The position numbers were made by a program, and so were the translations under genes. Below, one piece after another: positions 25,425 to 34,342 of a DNA stretch of 64,000 nucleotides; position 1 is the stretch's first letter, and each line of letters begins with the position of its first letter. The notes under the pieces were generated by a model. That model was not told the DNA's origin and ran no database searches. It worked only from the letters and a program-made list of their open reading frames with translations. Source of the stretch: Candidatus Lustribacter telmatis (GTDB lineage Bacteria > Vulcanimicrobiota > Vulcanimicrobiia > Vulcanimicrobiales > Vulcanimicrobiaceae); assembly GCA_003164045.1 (NCBI GenBank), contig PLRU01000073.1, positions 115,170 to 179,169 on the forward strand, written 5' to 3'.

Positions 25425-25837
25425 TCGAACTCGTCGTCGAAGGCGCGTGCATCGGCTGCGATATCTGCGTGCGCGTTTGCCCGACCGATGTGTTCGATGC
25501 GGTCGATGGCCGTGCGCCGGTCATCGCGCGCAAAGATGATTGTCACACCTGCATGGCGTGCGAGTTACACTGCCCCGCTGACGCGCTCTACGTCTCGCCG
25601 CGCAGCGACCCCGATCCGGCTGCCGATCTCGAGACGATCGTCGGTTCCGGGGTGCTCGGCAGTTATGCGCGCTCGCTCGGCTGGAAGCGCGGCGCTCCCG
25701 GCGGTACCGACGACGATCCCGGCGTGCTCACCGCGTTCAATCGCGCACCCAATCCCAACGACAAGGTACGAATGCAGCTCTTCAACATTTCGCTCCGCAA
25801 TTACATCGACGTCGAATCGCCGGTGCGCGATGCATAG
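25421..25837 (+). CDS. AprB-like ferredoxin with two [4Fe-4S] clusters (copy 2)
   Basis: The 138-residue protein has CIGCDICVRVCP and CHTCMACELHCP, binding two [4Fe-4S] clusters. Its C-terminal tail is longer than in the other two copies (extra segment ending NISLRNYIDVESPVRDA). GTG start at 25421 overlaps the flavoprotein stop; its own stop overlaps the next flavoprotein by 8 bases. It is the presumed electron-transfer partner of copy 2. Confidence 0.85.
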   Translation: MIELVVEGACIGCDICVRVCPTDVFDAVDGRAPVIARKDDCHTCMACELHCPADALYVSPRSDPDPAADLETIVGSGVLGSYARSLGWKRGAPGGTDDDPGVLTAFNRAPNPNDKVRMQLFNISLRNYIDVESPVRDA

Positions 25838-27452
25838 CGACGCGCTCGACCTCGACACCGACGTCCTCGTCATCGGCGGTGGGCCGGCCGGAACGTGGGC
25901 CGCGTGGGCCGCTGCAAAGCGCGGCGCGGACGTCATCCTCGTCGACAAAGGCTACTGCGGAAGCAGCGGCGCGACCGCGCCGAGCGGTACGGGCGTCTGG
26001 ATGGTTCCCCCGGTGAAGGATGACCGCGAAAAAGCGAAGGCGCAACGCGAAGCGCTCGGCGGTTATCTCTCGGATCACGATTGGATGGACCGCGTCCTCG
26101 ATCGTACTTGGCGGAACATGGATCTCGTCGAGTCGTGGGGCTATCCGTTCCCGCGCGAAGACGGCGCGGCCCTGCGCCGCGGTCTCCAGGGCCCGGAATA
26201 CATGAAGCTCATGCGCAAAGTCGTGAACCGCGCGGGCGTCGAGATCCTCGATCACAGTCCGGCACTCGAATTACTCGTCGATCGCGACGGCGCGGTGGCC
26301 GGCGCGCGCGGCGTGCAACGCCAAGCCGATCGTCCGTGGACGATTCGCGCCGGCGCCGTCGTCATCGCGACCGGCGGTTGCGCTTTTCTCAGCAAGGCGC
26401 TCGGGTGCAACAACAACACCGGTGACGGCTACCTCTTCGCTGCCGAAGCCGGCGGCGAACTCTCCGGCATGGAATTCTCGAGTCAATTCGCCGTGTCGAC
26501 CGCCTTCGGGTCGGTTACCAAAACCGCGCACTATAGCTGGGCCGTGTTCACCAACGAGGCCGGCGAGGATCTCAACGCGGTCAAGGACGGGCACTACTCC
26601 GCCTCGACGATCGGCCGAGCACTCTTGAGCGGACCCGTCTACGCGCAGCTGAGCAAAGCGCGCGAACGCCCCGAAGTCCAAGCGTTCCTGCGCTACGCCC
26701 AACCCAACTTCTTCCTACCGCTCGACCGCAGCGGCATCAATCCGTTCACGCAGCGTTTCCCCGTCACGCTAACGCTCGAAGGCACGGTGCGCGGAACGGG
26801 CGGCATCCGCATTGCCGACGGCAGTTGCGCATCCACGGTTCCGGGACTCTACGCGGCCGGTGATGCGGCAACGCGCGAGCTGATCTGCGGCGCCTTTACC
26901 GGCGGCGGCAGCCACAACGCGGCTTGGGCAATGTCGTCCGGTTCGTGGGCCGGCGAAGGTGCCGCCGAGCACGCGCTCGAGCTTGGAGCCGGCTCGAACG
27001 CGCGCCATGTGAGCGGAGCCGGCGGCGCCGGCTACCACGATAGCTGGGCATCCGCATCGGCATCGGACCCCGGTGCGGATGCCGTCATCGCCGGAGTCCA
27101 AGACGAGATGCTGCCCTTGGACAAGAACCTCTTTCGCACGGAGCTCGGTTTGCGCTCGTCACTCGGCAAGCTCGATGCCTTGTGGGAATCGCTGCGAACG
27201 GCGCACGGCGCAAGCGCACGCGACCAGCAACGGTCCCGCGAGTCGGCAGCGCTCGTGGCGACGGCGCGTTGGGCGTACACAAGCGCCCTCGAACGCCGCG
27301 AAACGCGCGGGATGCATCGGCGCGCAGACTTCCCCGCGCTCGATCCGCAGCAGCAGCACTACCAGATTGTCAGCGGGCTAGAGCGCGTGCGCCTGCGAAA
27401 CGAAAAGCATGCGCCGTCCATCGAGACACGCGTGTCGGCGGCGGTTCGATGA
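25830..27452 (+). CDS. AprA/fumarate-reductase-like FAD flavoprotein (copy 3)
   Basis: The 540-residue protein has DVLVIGGGPAGTWAAWAAA, VDKGYCGSSGATAPSG, SGMEFSSQFA and GLYAAGD. It is a second flavoprotein in the same operon as copy 2, sharing the order FAD protein then ferredoxin, which indicates module duplication followed by divergence toward different substrates. The ATG at 25830 overlaps the preceding ferredoxin. Confidence 0.8.
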   Translation: MHSDALDLDTDVLVIGGGPAGTWAAWAAAKRGADVILVDKGYCGSSGATAPSGTGVWMVPPVKDDREKAKAQREALGGYLSDHDWMDRVLDRTWRNMDLVESWGYPFPREDGAALRRGLQGPEYMKLMRKVVNRAGVEILDHSPALELLVDRDGAVAGARGVQRQADRPWTIRAGAVVIATGGCAFLSKALGCNNNTGDGYLFAAEAGGELSGMEFSSQFAVSTAFGSVTKTAHYSWAVFTNEAGEDLNAVKDGHYSASTIGRALLSGPVYAQLSKARERPEVQAFLRYAQPNFFLPLDRSGINPFTQRFPVTLTLEGTVRGTGGIRIADGSCASTVPGLYAAGDAATRELICGAFTGGGSHNAAWAMSSGSWAGEGAAEHALELGAGSNARHVSGAGGAGYHDSWASASASDPGADAVIAGVQDEMLPLDKNLFRTELGLRSSLGKLDALWESLRTAHGASARDQQRSRESAALVATARWAYTSALERRETRGMHRRADFPALDPQQQHYQIVSGLERVRLRNEKHAPSIETRVSAAVR

Positions 27453-27793
27453 TCGAACTCGTCTCCGCGTCACGCTGCATCGAATGCAACATCTGCGTGC
27501 GGGTGTGCCCGACCAACGTTTTCGACGTGGTGGCGGACGCAGCTCCCACGATCGCGCGGCAGAGCGACTGCCAGACGTGCTTTCTGTGCGAAGCCTACTG
27601 CCCGGCCGACGCGCTCTTCGTTGCGGCCGACGCACATCGGCATGTAGAAGTGAGCGAGCAGCAACTCGCCGCCGACGGAATTCTCGGAAGTTACCGGCGG
27701 TCGCTGGGCTGGTCGCCCGGCGGCGATCCGGCGGCGTTGCACGAAACGGCGCACGTTCTGCGCCGCATGGCGGGTCCCGGCACGATCGGCTGA
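27449..27793 (+). CDS. AprB-like ferredoxin with two [4Fe-4S] clusters (copy 3)
   Basis: The 114-residue protein has CIECNICVRVCP and CQTCFLCEAYCP. It is closest to copy 1 at 20432 (shared LGSYRRSLGW-like tail). The ATG overlaps the flavoprotein stop in ATGA. It should serve flavoprotein copy 3 as a two-cluster electron carrier in the cytoplasm. Confidence 0.85.
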   Translation: MIELVSASRCIECNICVRVCPTNVFDVVADAAPTIARQSDCQTCFLCEAYCPADALFVAADAHRHVEVSEQQLAADGILGSYRRSLGWSPGGDPAALHETAHVLRRMAGPGTIG

Positions 27794-27800
27794 CGCGGCG

Positions 27801-28796
27801 GTGAGCCTCCGGCTCGGGATCCTCGACCAGTCACCGGTTGTGGCGGGCAGCGATCCGGAACGCGCGATTGCCGCCACCATCGCTCTCGTGCGTCGAGCCG
27901 AGGTGCTAGGCTACCACCGGTATTGGTTCGCCGAGCATCACGGGCGCGAACACGCCTTCGCGAGCGGTGCGCCGGAATTGATGATCGCGCGTCTCGCCGC
28001 AGAAACGTCGCGCATCCGGCTCGGCAGCGGCGGCGTGCTGCTTTCGCACTACAGTCCGCTCAAAGTCGCCGAAAGTTTCCGGCTGCTCGAAGCGTTCGCG
28101 CCGAACCGCATCGATCTCGGCATCGGCGGTGGTACGGGGGCCGATGAGGAAACGGAGCGCGCGCTGGCGGGCGCAACCACGCACGCCGTTTCCTACCCGC
28201 AACGCGTGGGCGAACTGCTCACGTTTCTCGGCGACGGCTTTCCCACCGGACATCCATTCCGGCACGTCGCCGTCACGCCGGTGATCGGACGCATGCCGGA
28301 GCCTTGGATGCTCGGTTCGACTCGAAGGGGTGCTGCGCTCGCGGCAGAGTTCGGCATTCCGTTCGCCTACGCGCACTTCATCAAAGGTGACGGCACCGAT
28401 GTGACGTCGCTCTACCGCAGCACGTATCGGCCATCGGCGCGCTTTCCGCAACCGCGCGTGCTGCTTACGGTCGCCGCGTATTGTTCGCCCGACGCCGAAG
28501 AGCGCGACGATTTCATAACCACGCTTCGCGTGCGCCGCGCCCGGATGTACCTCGAGCGCGATCCGCGGCCTCCGACTCCGGAGGAAGCGCGCCATTACAG
28601 CGCCGGTGCCGAGGCACGGCGCCACATGCAAGACACCACCCGCATCGCTATCCTGGGCTCACCGTCCGACATGCGGGCGCGGCTGCACGACGTCGCGGAC
28701 CGGCACGGCGCCGAAGACGTCCTCATCATTACGGTGGCGCCGGACTACGCTAGCCGCTCGCGATCGTACGAGGCGATCGCGAGCGCTTGCGCCTAA
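27801..28796 (+). CDS. LLM-class flavin monooxygenase, single-subunit luciferase-like
   Basis: The 331-residue protein starts at GTG 27801 with LGILDQSPV and contains VLGYHRYWFAEHHG and IRLGSGGVLLSHYSPLKVAE, the marks of the short luciferase-like (YwcH/MsnO8-like) branch. It probably uses reduced FMN and oxygen. It ends the leader 3 operon after the two flavoprotein/ferredoxin modules, so a monooxygenase step in organosulfur breakdown is likely. The stop is 7 bp from the convergent sorB stop. Confidence 0.85.
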   Translation: MSLRLGILDQSPVVAGSDPERAIAATIALVRRAEVLGYHRYWFAEHHGREHAFASGAPELMIARLAAETSRIRLGSGGVLLSHYSPLKVAESFRLLEAFAPNRIDLGIGGGTGADEETERALAGATTHAVSYPQRVGELLTFLGDGFPTGHPFRHVAVTPVIGRMPEPWMLGSTRRGAALAAEFGIPFAYAHFIKGDGTDVTSLYRSTYRPSARFPQPRVLLTVAAYCSPDAEERDDFITTLRVRRARMYLERDPRPPTPEEARHYSAGAEARRHMQDTTRIAILGSPSDMRARLHDVADRHGAEDVLIITVAPDYASRSRSYEAIASACA

Positions 28797-28803
28797 AAAG
28801 CGC

Positions 28804-29148
28804 CTACTTCGGAACGGGGTTCTGCGCGACGAGATACGCGACGAGCGCGTCGGTATCGGCATCCGGAATCGGCGCACCGTAGGCCGTTCGCATTTTGACG
28901 ATCTCGTTTGTCCAGGCCGTCTTACTCAGCGTCGGCTGCTGCGTCACGTATTCCGCCGAATGACACGCAAGGCAATCCTTACGCGCAACTTCGACGCCGG
29001 GCGCCTCACGGAAGGCAGTATTTTGTGCCGGCAACGTTATCGCGACGGGAGCCTGCGCCGCAGGCACCGGCCTATCCGCCGTCCAGATGACCATCACCGC
29101 GCCGGCGGTGGCGGCCAGAACCGTGGCTGCGATTCGGCGCGCATTCAT
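28804..29148 (-). CDS. Cytochrome c subunit of sulfite dehydrogenase (SorB-like)
   Basis: The 114-residue protein has an N-terminal export helix and one heme c site CLACH, with a downstream Met (VKMRTAY) as likely sixth ligand. It follows the molybdopterin sulfite-oxidase-like gene in ATGA overlap, the SorA-SorB order. It would accept electrons from sulfite oxidation in the periplasm. Last gene behind leader 5. Confidence 0.82.
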   Translation of the reverse strand: MNARRIAATVLAATAGAVMVIWTADRPVPAAQAPVAITLPAQNTAFREAPGVEVARKDCLACHSAEYVTQQPTLSKTAWTNEIVKMRTAYGAPIPDADTDALVAYLVAQNPVPK

Positions 29149-30332
29149 GACTTCACCGTAACCGTGACGTTCTCGACCGCGTTGCGCGCGTAACCGCTTG
29201 GATTCCAGCGGTTCACTTGCTGCTCGCCGCCGTTACTCGTGGCGCGCGAGGCCAGAACATAGCGTCCGCCCGAGCGCGCATCGAACGTCGCCGTCCAGCG
29301 CCGGAAGCTGAACTTTCCGAGATCTTCGCCCAGATCCGCGTCGCGCCACGTCGTGCCGCCGTCGGTTGAAATGCCGACGCTGCGAATCCCCGTGCCGCCG
29401 TCGAAGGCGATGCCGCGAATCGTGGTGCGACCCGCGCCGATCGACCCGCCGTCCGTGAGGTTGGTGATAAACGAACGCACCGTGAGGTTGGTGATCGGCA
29501 CGGTTGCGAAGCCCGTATCCGTCGGCGCGACGCTGTTGTTCGGCGTAGCGGGAACCCGGTAGGCGGTCTTCATCCAATAGTTCTGATCGGGTTCGGTCAA
29601 GACTTCGATGTCGTTCAGCGCTTTGACCCAGTAGGTGCCGAAGTAGCCGGGCACGACCAATCGCACGGGGAAGCCGTTGAGGACCGGCAGATCGGCACCG
29701 TTCATCTCGTACGCGACGATGACGTTCGGATCGTTCACAACGGCGACATCGAGCGACTTGAGAAACTCCGGCGTCGTCGGCAACGCCGGACGCTCGGCGC
29801 CTTGAAAGCGCACTTGAGCGGCATCGGCTCGCGGATACGAACGCGCCAAGATGTCGCGCAACCGCGCGCCGCGCCACCGCGCATTACCCATCGCTCCGTT
29901 CGCCCACTGTCCGCCCGGGACACGGGGAGCGGAGAAGCCGCGGCTATTGCCGGCGCACTCGAGAACGGCGTTCACTTCGACCGCTTCGAATTTCGTGCGC
30001 AGATCGTCGAGCCCGAGCGTCAGCGGAGACGTCACGGCGCCGCGCACCTTCAATCGAAATGCCGCGGGATCGATGTGGGTCGGAACTTCCGGCAGATGCC
30101 AGCGCACGAAGAACGCGTCGTTCGGCGTAAACTCACCGGCGTCAAAAATCGCGGCCGGTGTTTCGAGTTGAACCGGACGCGAGGTCAAAACGATCAGTTG
30201 CCGCTTTTGCGGGTAGGCCGCCAGGGTTCGTTCGCCGCTCGCAAATGGGAGACTGACGCCCGCGGCGAGTGCCGGGCTCGCTGCCGTTCCTACAAGTGCC
30301 GCCGTTGCGGCAAGAAAACGCTTTCGCTTCAT
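29145..30332 (-). CDS. Periplasmic molybdopterin sulfite dehydrogenase (SorA-like)
   Basis: The 395-residue protein has a Tat-like signal (KRKRFLAATAALVG) and the sulfite oxidase core, with the molybdenum-ligating Cys in ECAGNSRGF, then NGFPVRLVVPGYFG and the C-terminal dimerisation domain (RTTIRGIAFDGGTGI). It should oxidise sulfite to sulfate and pass electrons to the adjacent cytochrome. AAGGA precedes the ATG. It sits 21 bp after ssuD, so sulfite released from sulfonates is the apparent substrate. Confidence 0.85.
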   Translation of the reverse strand: MKRKRFLAATAALVGTAASPALAAGVSLPFASGERTLAAYPQKRQLIVLTSRPVQLETPAAIFDAGEFTPNDAFFVRWHLPEVPTHIDPAAFRLKVRGAVTSPLTLGLDDLRTKFEAVEVNAVLECAGNSRGFSAPRVPGGQWANGAMGNARWRGARLRDILARSYPRADAAQVRFQGAERPALPTTPEFLKSLDVAVVNDPNVIVAYEMNGADLPVLNGFPVRLVVPGYFGTYWVKALNDIEVLTEPDQNYWMKTAYRVPATPNNSVAPTDTGFATVPITNLTVRSFITNLTDGGSIGAGRTTIRGIAFDGGTGIRSVGISTDGGTTWRDADLGEDLGKFSFRRWTATFDARSGGRYVLASRATSNGGEQQVNRWNPSGYARNAVENVTVTVKS

Positions 30333-30353
30333 CGGATCGTTCCTTTCTTCACG

Positions 30354-31508
30354 TTAACCGGCGACCGCCGGAACGCCCGAGAGCGAACCGCCGCCGAAGT
30401 ATGGACCGACGGGAATTGGAGCCCGCGTCGCCTCTCGTCCTCTTCCGAGAACGGGAAAGAGCAATTCGGCAACGCGATACGCTTCTTCCAGATGCGGAAA
30501 GCCCGAACCGATGACGGTATCGATGCCGAGGGCTGCGTATTCGTTCAGCCGCTGGGCAACCGTTTCGGGATCGCCCACGAGCGCCGTGCCGGCACCTCCA
30601 CGAACCAGTCCCACGCCGGCCCACAAATTCGGACTGACTTCGAGCTTGCGCCGGTCCCCGTTGTGGAGCGCCGTCATGCGGCGCTGACCCTCGGAATCCG
30701 ACTCCAGCGTCTGCGCGCGATGTGCGTCGGCGATCACGTCGTCGGGTAACTTGCTGATGAGACGCTCAGCCGCTGCCCAAGCCTCGGCAGCCGTTTCGCG
30801 CACGATGAGATGCAGACGAATGCCGAATCGGACGGTTCGCCCGCGCCGCGCCGCACGCGCGCGTACGGCGGCAATCTTCTCGGCGACACCGGCGGGCGTT
30901 TCACCCCAGGTCAGGTACATCTCCACGTGTTCCGCCGCAAGCTCTTGCGCCGCCGGCGAGGATCCGCCCAGAAACAGCGGCGGGTGCGGGCGCTGCACCG
31001 GTACGAACGGTACCCGGCCGCCCGTGACCTGCAGATGCTTGCCGGTGAAATCAACGTTGCCGCCTTCGAGCAGCGCGCGCCAGATGCGCAGAAATTCGTT
31101 CGCCTGCACGTAGCGCTCGTCGTGATCGAGGAAAATGCCGTCGCCCGCCAATTCAAAGGGCCGTCCACCGACGACCACATTGACGGCGAGGCGGCCCTCA
31201 CTCAGGCGGTCGAACGCCGAGGCTTGCCGTGCCGCCTCCGACGGCAGTATGGTACCGGGACGCACGGCCACGAGATAGCGCAACCGCTCGGTGTGCGTGA
31301 CGATCGAGGACGCGACGGTCCACGCGTCTTCGCAGCCGCGTCCGGTTGGCAAGAGCACGCCGTCGTAGCCCAGGCGATCCGTCGCTTCCGCGATCTCACG
31401 CAGATAGCGGTTCGTCGCCGGACGTTGCCCATGGGTCGCGCCGAGGTACGCGCCATCACCGCCGGTTGGTAAGAACCAGTAGAAGTTCTCGATCGCCGCC
31501 GCACTCAT
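30354..31508 (-). CDS. ssuD: Alkanesulfonate monooxygenase
   Basis: The 384-residue FMNH2-dependent enzyme cleaves alkanesulfonates to sulfite and aldehyde. It matches SsuD closely: [15 protein letters not shown] at the start, [12 protein letters not shown] with the active-site-region Cys at 59 (Cys54 in E. coli), [12 protein letters not shown] and [15 protein letters not shown]. It overlaps the binding-protein stop in ATGA. No classical SsuE flavin reductase is visible anywhere in the window. Confidence 0.93.
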   Translation of the reverse strand: MSAAAIENFYWFLPTGGDGAYLGATHGQRPATNRYLREIAEATDRLGYDGVLLPTGRGCEDAWTVASSIVTHTERLRYLVAVRPGTILPSEAARQASAFDRLSEGRLAVNVVVGGRPFELAGDGIFLDHDERYVQANEFLRIWRALLEGGNVDFTGKHLQVTGGRVPFVPVQRPHPPLFLGGSSPAAQELAAEHVEMYLTWGETPAGVAEKIAAVRARAARRGRTVRFGIRLHLIVRETAAEAWAAAERLISKLPDDVIADAHRAQTLESDSEGQRRMTALHNGDRRKLEVSPNLWAGVGLVRGGAGTALVGDPETVAQRLNEYAALGIDTVIGSGFPHLEEAYRVAELLFPVLGRGREATRAPIPVGPYFGGGSLSGVPAVAG

Positions 31509-32485
31509 CGGTTGATCTGTGCGAGCGCTGCCCGCGCCTTCGCGCTCGGCACGTACGCTATCGCGTGGACGTCGACCGCATGCGGAATGAGGCCGAGCTG
31601 CTGGAACGCGTCGGCGATTCCCTGTTGCTGATGAACGATCTTGCTATCGAGATAGTCGATCGTGTAGATGTCGCGCGCGGCGACGATCTTTTCGACATCC
31701 GGGTCGACGCCGGTAGCGGCCGAGAACAGGGCTGCCAGCTCGGCCGGATGGGCCGTCGCCCAGCGCGACGCACGATCGAGCTCTTCAACGAAAGCGGCAA
31801 CGGTGTCCGGGTTTTGCTCCGCGTAGTCGGCACCGGCGAGGAAGAACCGGTTGCTCGTCGCCTTCTGCGCGTCGGTGAGCGTGCGCGCGTTCGGGAAGCG
31901 CTGGCCGAGCGCAAAGAACGGATCCCAGATCGCCCACGCATCGATGCCGCCGTTACGAAACGCCGCCGCTGCGTCGGCGGGCTGCAGGTTCACAGGCTGA
32001 ATGTCGGCGTACGTCAGGCCGGCCGTCGCGAGCAATCGCACGACGATGTTGTGAGCGCTCGAGCCGCGCGTGAAAGCGACGCGCTTGCCTTTGAGATCGG
32101 CGATCGTGGTGATCCCCGCGTCGGCACGCACGAGAATGCCGCTGCGTTTGCCGGCGTCGGGAGCGGCCGCCAGATACACCAGCCGCGAGCCCGCCGCTTG
32201 CGCGTAGATAGGCGGCGTATCGCCGGTCTGGCCGAAGTCGATCGCGCCGCTGTTGAGCGCTTCGAGAAGCGGCGGTCCGGATTGAAACTCCACCCACGAT
32301 AGCTTGATCCCCGATTGCGCGAGGCGCTTCTCGAGCAAGCCTTGTTGTTTGACGATCAGCAAAACGCCGTCTTTTTGGTAGCCGATGCGCAGTTCTTTCG
32401 CTGGGTCGGCCGAGGTCGGCGCCGCTGTCGAAGCGACGAGTGCCGCGAGCGCGAGCCCGAACGTAAAACGCGTGAAGATAGTCAT
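31505..32485 (-). CDS. ssuA: Aliphatic sulfonate ABC transporter binding protein
   Basis: The 326-residue protein has a Sec signal peptide ([20 protein letters not shown]) and the SsuA motifs [40 protein letters not shown] and [13 protein letters not shown]. The ATG at 32485 follows AAAGGA. It captures alkanesulfonates for SsuC/SsuB encoded upstream in the same transcript. A close paralogue is at 34649. Confidence 0.93.
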   Translation of the reverse strand: MTIFTRFTFGLALAALVASTAAPTSADPAKELRIGYQKDGVLLIVKQQGLLEKRLAQSGIKLSWVEFQSGPPLLEALNSGAIDFGQTGDTPPIYAQAAGSRLVYLAAAPDAGKRSGILVRADAGITTIADLKGKRVAFTRGSSAHNIVVRLLATAGLTYADIQPVNLQPADAAAAFRNGGIDAWAIWDPFFALGQRFPNARTLTDAQKATSNRFFLAGADYAEQNPDTVAAFVEELDRASRWATAHPAELAALFSAATGVDPDVEKIVAARDIYTIDYLDSKIVHQQQGIADAFQQLGLIPHAVDVHAIAYVPSAKARAALAQINR

Positions 32486-32522
32486 CGAAGATCCTTTTGT
32501 TAAATACGCGTGCTGTAACAAC

Positions 32523-33257
32523 TTAGATACCGGCGGCGAACGCTTCGAGCGGCGCGTCGTCGTGTGCCTCGACGCCGAGGGCGGCGAGCAGCGCGCGCCG
32601 CAAATCGTAGAACCCGGCGAATGCCGGCGAGCGCGGACGCGAAAGGCCAACGTGGAGATCGAGCGCGATGCAGCCCTCGTCGAGAACGAGCACGCGGTCG
32701 GCAAGCGAAATCGCCTCGTCGACGTCGTGCGTTACCAGCAGGACGGCGGGGCGATGCTTCCGCCACAGCGCCTCGACGAGAACGTGCATGCGCATGCGCG
32801 TGAGCGCATCGAGCGACGCGAACGGTTCGTCGAGCAACAGCAGCGCCGGTTCGCGCACGAGCGCTCGCGCGAGCGCCGCGCGCTGTGCCTCGCCGCCGGA
32901 GAGCGTGAGGGGCCACGCATCGGTGCGGTGGTCCAAGGCCACCTCGGCCAGCGCCGCCGCGGCACGTTCTCGCGCGCCCTGCGGCGGCAACCCCAGCACG
33001 ACGTTCTCCCACGTCCGCTTCCACGGCAGCAACCGCGGATCTTGAAAGACGACCGTTCGCGGTTGCGCGACGACGAGGTTGCCGCCGGACGGCTCATCCA
33101 AGCCGGCCAAGAGCCGCAACAGCGTCGTTTTGCCGGAGCCGCTTCGTCCCAGCAATGCGACGAATTCGCCGGGCGCGATATCGAGATCGAGCCCGGCGAG
33201 GATGCGATTCGCACCAAATGTTTGCGTAAGGCCGCGTGCGCGAATGCTCTCGGTCAC
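32523..33257 (-). CDS. ssuB: Aliphatic sulfonate ABC transporter ATPase
   Basis: The 244-residue ATPase has Walker A GRSGSGKTT, FQDPRLLPWK, signature LSGGEAQR and Walker B LLLDEPFASLD. The GTG start at 33257 overlaps the permease stop in GTGA and is preferred to the upstream ATG at 33287. It energises SsuC. Confidence 0.92.
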   Translation of the reverse strand: MTESIRARGLTQTFGANRILAGLDLDIAPGEFVALLGRSGSGKTTLLRLLAGLDEPSGGNLVVAQPRTVVFQDPRLLPWKRTWENVVLGLPPQGARERAAAALAEVALDHRTDAWPLTLSGGEAQRAALARALVREPALLLLDEPFASLDALTRMRMHVLVEALWRKHRPAVLLVTHDVDEAISLADRVLVLDEGCIALDLHVGLSRPRSPAFAGFYDLRRALLAALGVEAHDDAPLEAFAAGI

Positions 33258-34081
33258 GTCGTCGCCTTGAGGATCGAGGGACGCCATCGCAATGTCCGAT
33301 GTTCGATCGCCCGTACGATCGCATCGGTGCCGAGCCCGAGCAATGCGTAGACCGCGAGCCCTACCACGATCACGTCCGTACGCAAGAAGTCGCGCGCGTT
33401 CATGATGAGGTAGCCGATGCCGTGGTCGGCATTGATCTGCTCAGCGACGACGAGACTAAGCCACGCGATGCCGAGGGCTTGCCGTACGCCGACGAGCGCC
33501 GATGGAAGCGAGCCGGGCAAGATGACCTCGCGGATGACGCCCCAGCGGTCGAGCCCGAACACGCGCCCAGCCTCGATCAGCTTACGATCCACGCCCCGGA
33601 TACCCGCAAAGAGCGTGATGTAGACAGGAAAGAACGATGCCAGCGCAATGAGCGTGATCTTCGGGACTTCGCTGATGCCGAACCAAAGGATCAAGAGCGG
33701 CGTCAGCCCCAAGAGCGGAACGGCGCGCAGCATCTGCATCGGCGGATCGATCGCGTCCTCGCCCGTGCGCGATAAACCGGCTATCAATGCGAGAATGGCA
33801 CCCGCCGTGATGCCGATTGCGAGACCCACCACGGCGCGTGCCAGCGAAACGAGCAGATCGGGGATCAGTTCGCCGCTCGCAACGAGCGTAAACGCCGTCG
33901 CGACGATCGCCGACGGCGCCGCGATGATGCGAGCCGGAATGAGCCCGGCCATCGATCCGGCCTGCCACAGCGCGAGAATCGCGAGCGGCGAGATGAAACG
34001 CCGATAGGCGGCCGGGACGGACGTCCGGGCAGCCTTCGGCTTGCGCGACGGTAACGGTAGAGGAACCGTGCGCCCATACAC
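33254..34081 (-). CDS. ssuC: Aliphatic sulfonate ABC transporter permease
   Basis: The 275-residue permease has six helices and the SsuC EAA loop (VDRKLIEAGRVFGLDRWGVI, then PGSLPSALVGVRQALGIAW). The start is the GTG at 34081, only 4 nt after the tRNA-Cys gene; extending the frame would run into the tRNA. No Shine-Dalgarno is available there, so translation may be leaderless after tRNA 3' processing. First protein gene behind leader 5. Confidence 0.85.
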   Translation of the reverse strand: MYGRTVPLPLPSRKPKAARTSVPAAYRRFISPLAILALWQAGSMAGLIPARIIAAPSAIVATAFTLVASGELIPDLLVSLARAVVGLAIGITAGAILALIAGLSRTGEDAIDPPMQMLRAVPLLGLTPLLILWFGISEVPKITLIALASFFPVYITLFAGIRGVDRKLIEAGRVFGLDRWGVIREVILPGSLPSALVGVRQALGIAWLSLVVAEQINADHGIGYLIMNARDFLRTDVIVVGLAVYALLGLGTDAIVRAIEHRTLRWRPSILKATT

Positions 34082-34085
34082 ATTG

Positions 34086-34156
34086 AGGCAGCGGCGGGAA
34101 TCGAACCCGCGGTCAGAGATTTGCAATCTCACGCCTTACCACTTGGCCACGCTGCC
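34086..34156 (-). tRNA. tRNA-Cys (anticodon GCA)
   Basis: The 71-nt gene folds as a cloverleaf: acceptor GGCAGCG/CGCTGCC, D stem GCC/GGC, anticodon GCA at 34122-34124 in loop TTGCAAA, and T arm GCGGG-TTCGAAT-CCCGC. The discriminator is U73, the identity base of tRNA-Cys. CCA is not encoded. It lies 40 nt downstream of the leader 5 terminator, in the same direction, so its expression from this promoter needs read-through of a cysteine attenuator. Confidence 0.97.
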
Positions 34157-34196
34157 AACAAAAATCACCGGTATCTCCTTAGAACAAACGAGCAAT

Positions 34197-34226
34197 AAAA
34201 AAACCTCCCGCCGTATCGGCGAGAGG
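34197..34226 (-). terminator. Attenuator terminator of leader 5
   Basis: Minus strand: CCTCTCGCCG and CGGCGGGAGG form a 10-bp stem with one mismatch and a 3-nt loop, then seven Ts. It lies 28 nt after the leader stop and 40 nt before tRNA-Cys. A further hairpin GCGCAC/GTGCGC lies between stop and terminator. Confidence 0.92.
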
Positions 34227-34254
34227 CTTCGTGTTCGCGCACACCGCGGTGCGC

Positions 34255-34335
34255 TTACGCCGAAGTAGCTCCCAGCCGACACGGTAATGCCGGGGAGATA
34301 CAACATGCGCAGCAGCAGACGCCGACGTGTTTCAT
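34255..34335 (-). CDS. Polycysteine leader peptide 5 (26 aa), upstream of tRNA-Cys
   Basis: This 26-codon ORF has Cys at codons 7, 8, 9, 11, 12 and 19 (VCCCACCI), ending TAA at 34255-34257. The ATG is 7 nt after the -10 box. It precedes a terminator, tRNA-Cys and ssuCBA-ssuD-sorAB. Its last codons contain CGGCG, complementary to CGCCG in the terminator's 5' arm, a possible antiterminator that a ribosome at the stop would cover. Confidence 0.9.
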   Translation of the reverse strand: MKHVGVCCCACCISPALPCRLGATSA

Positions 34336-34342
34336 CGAGCGG

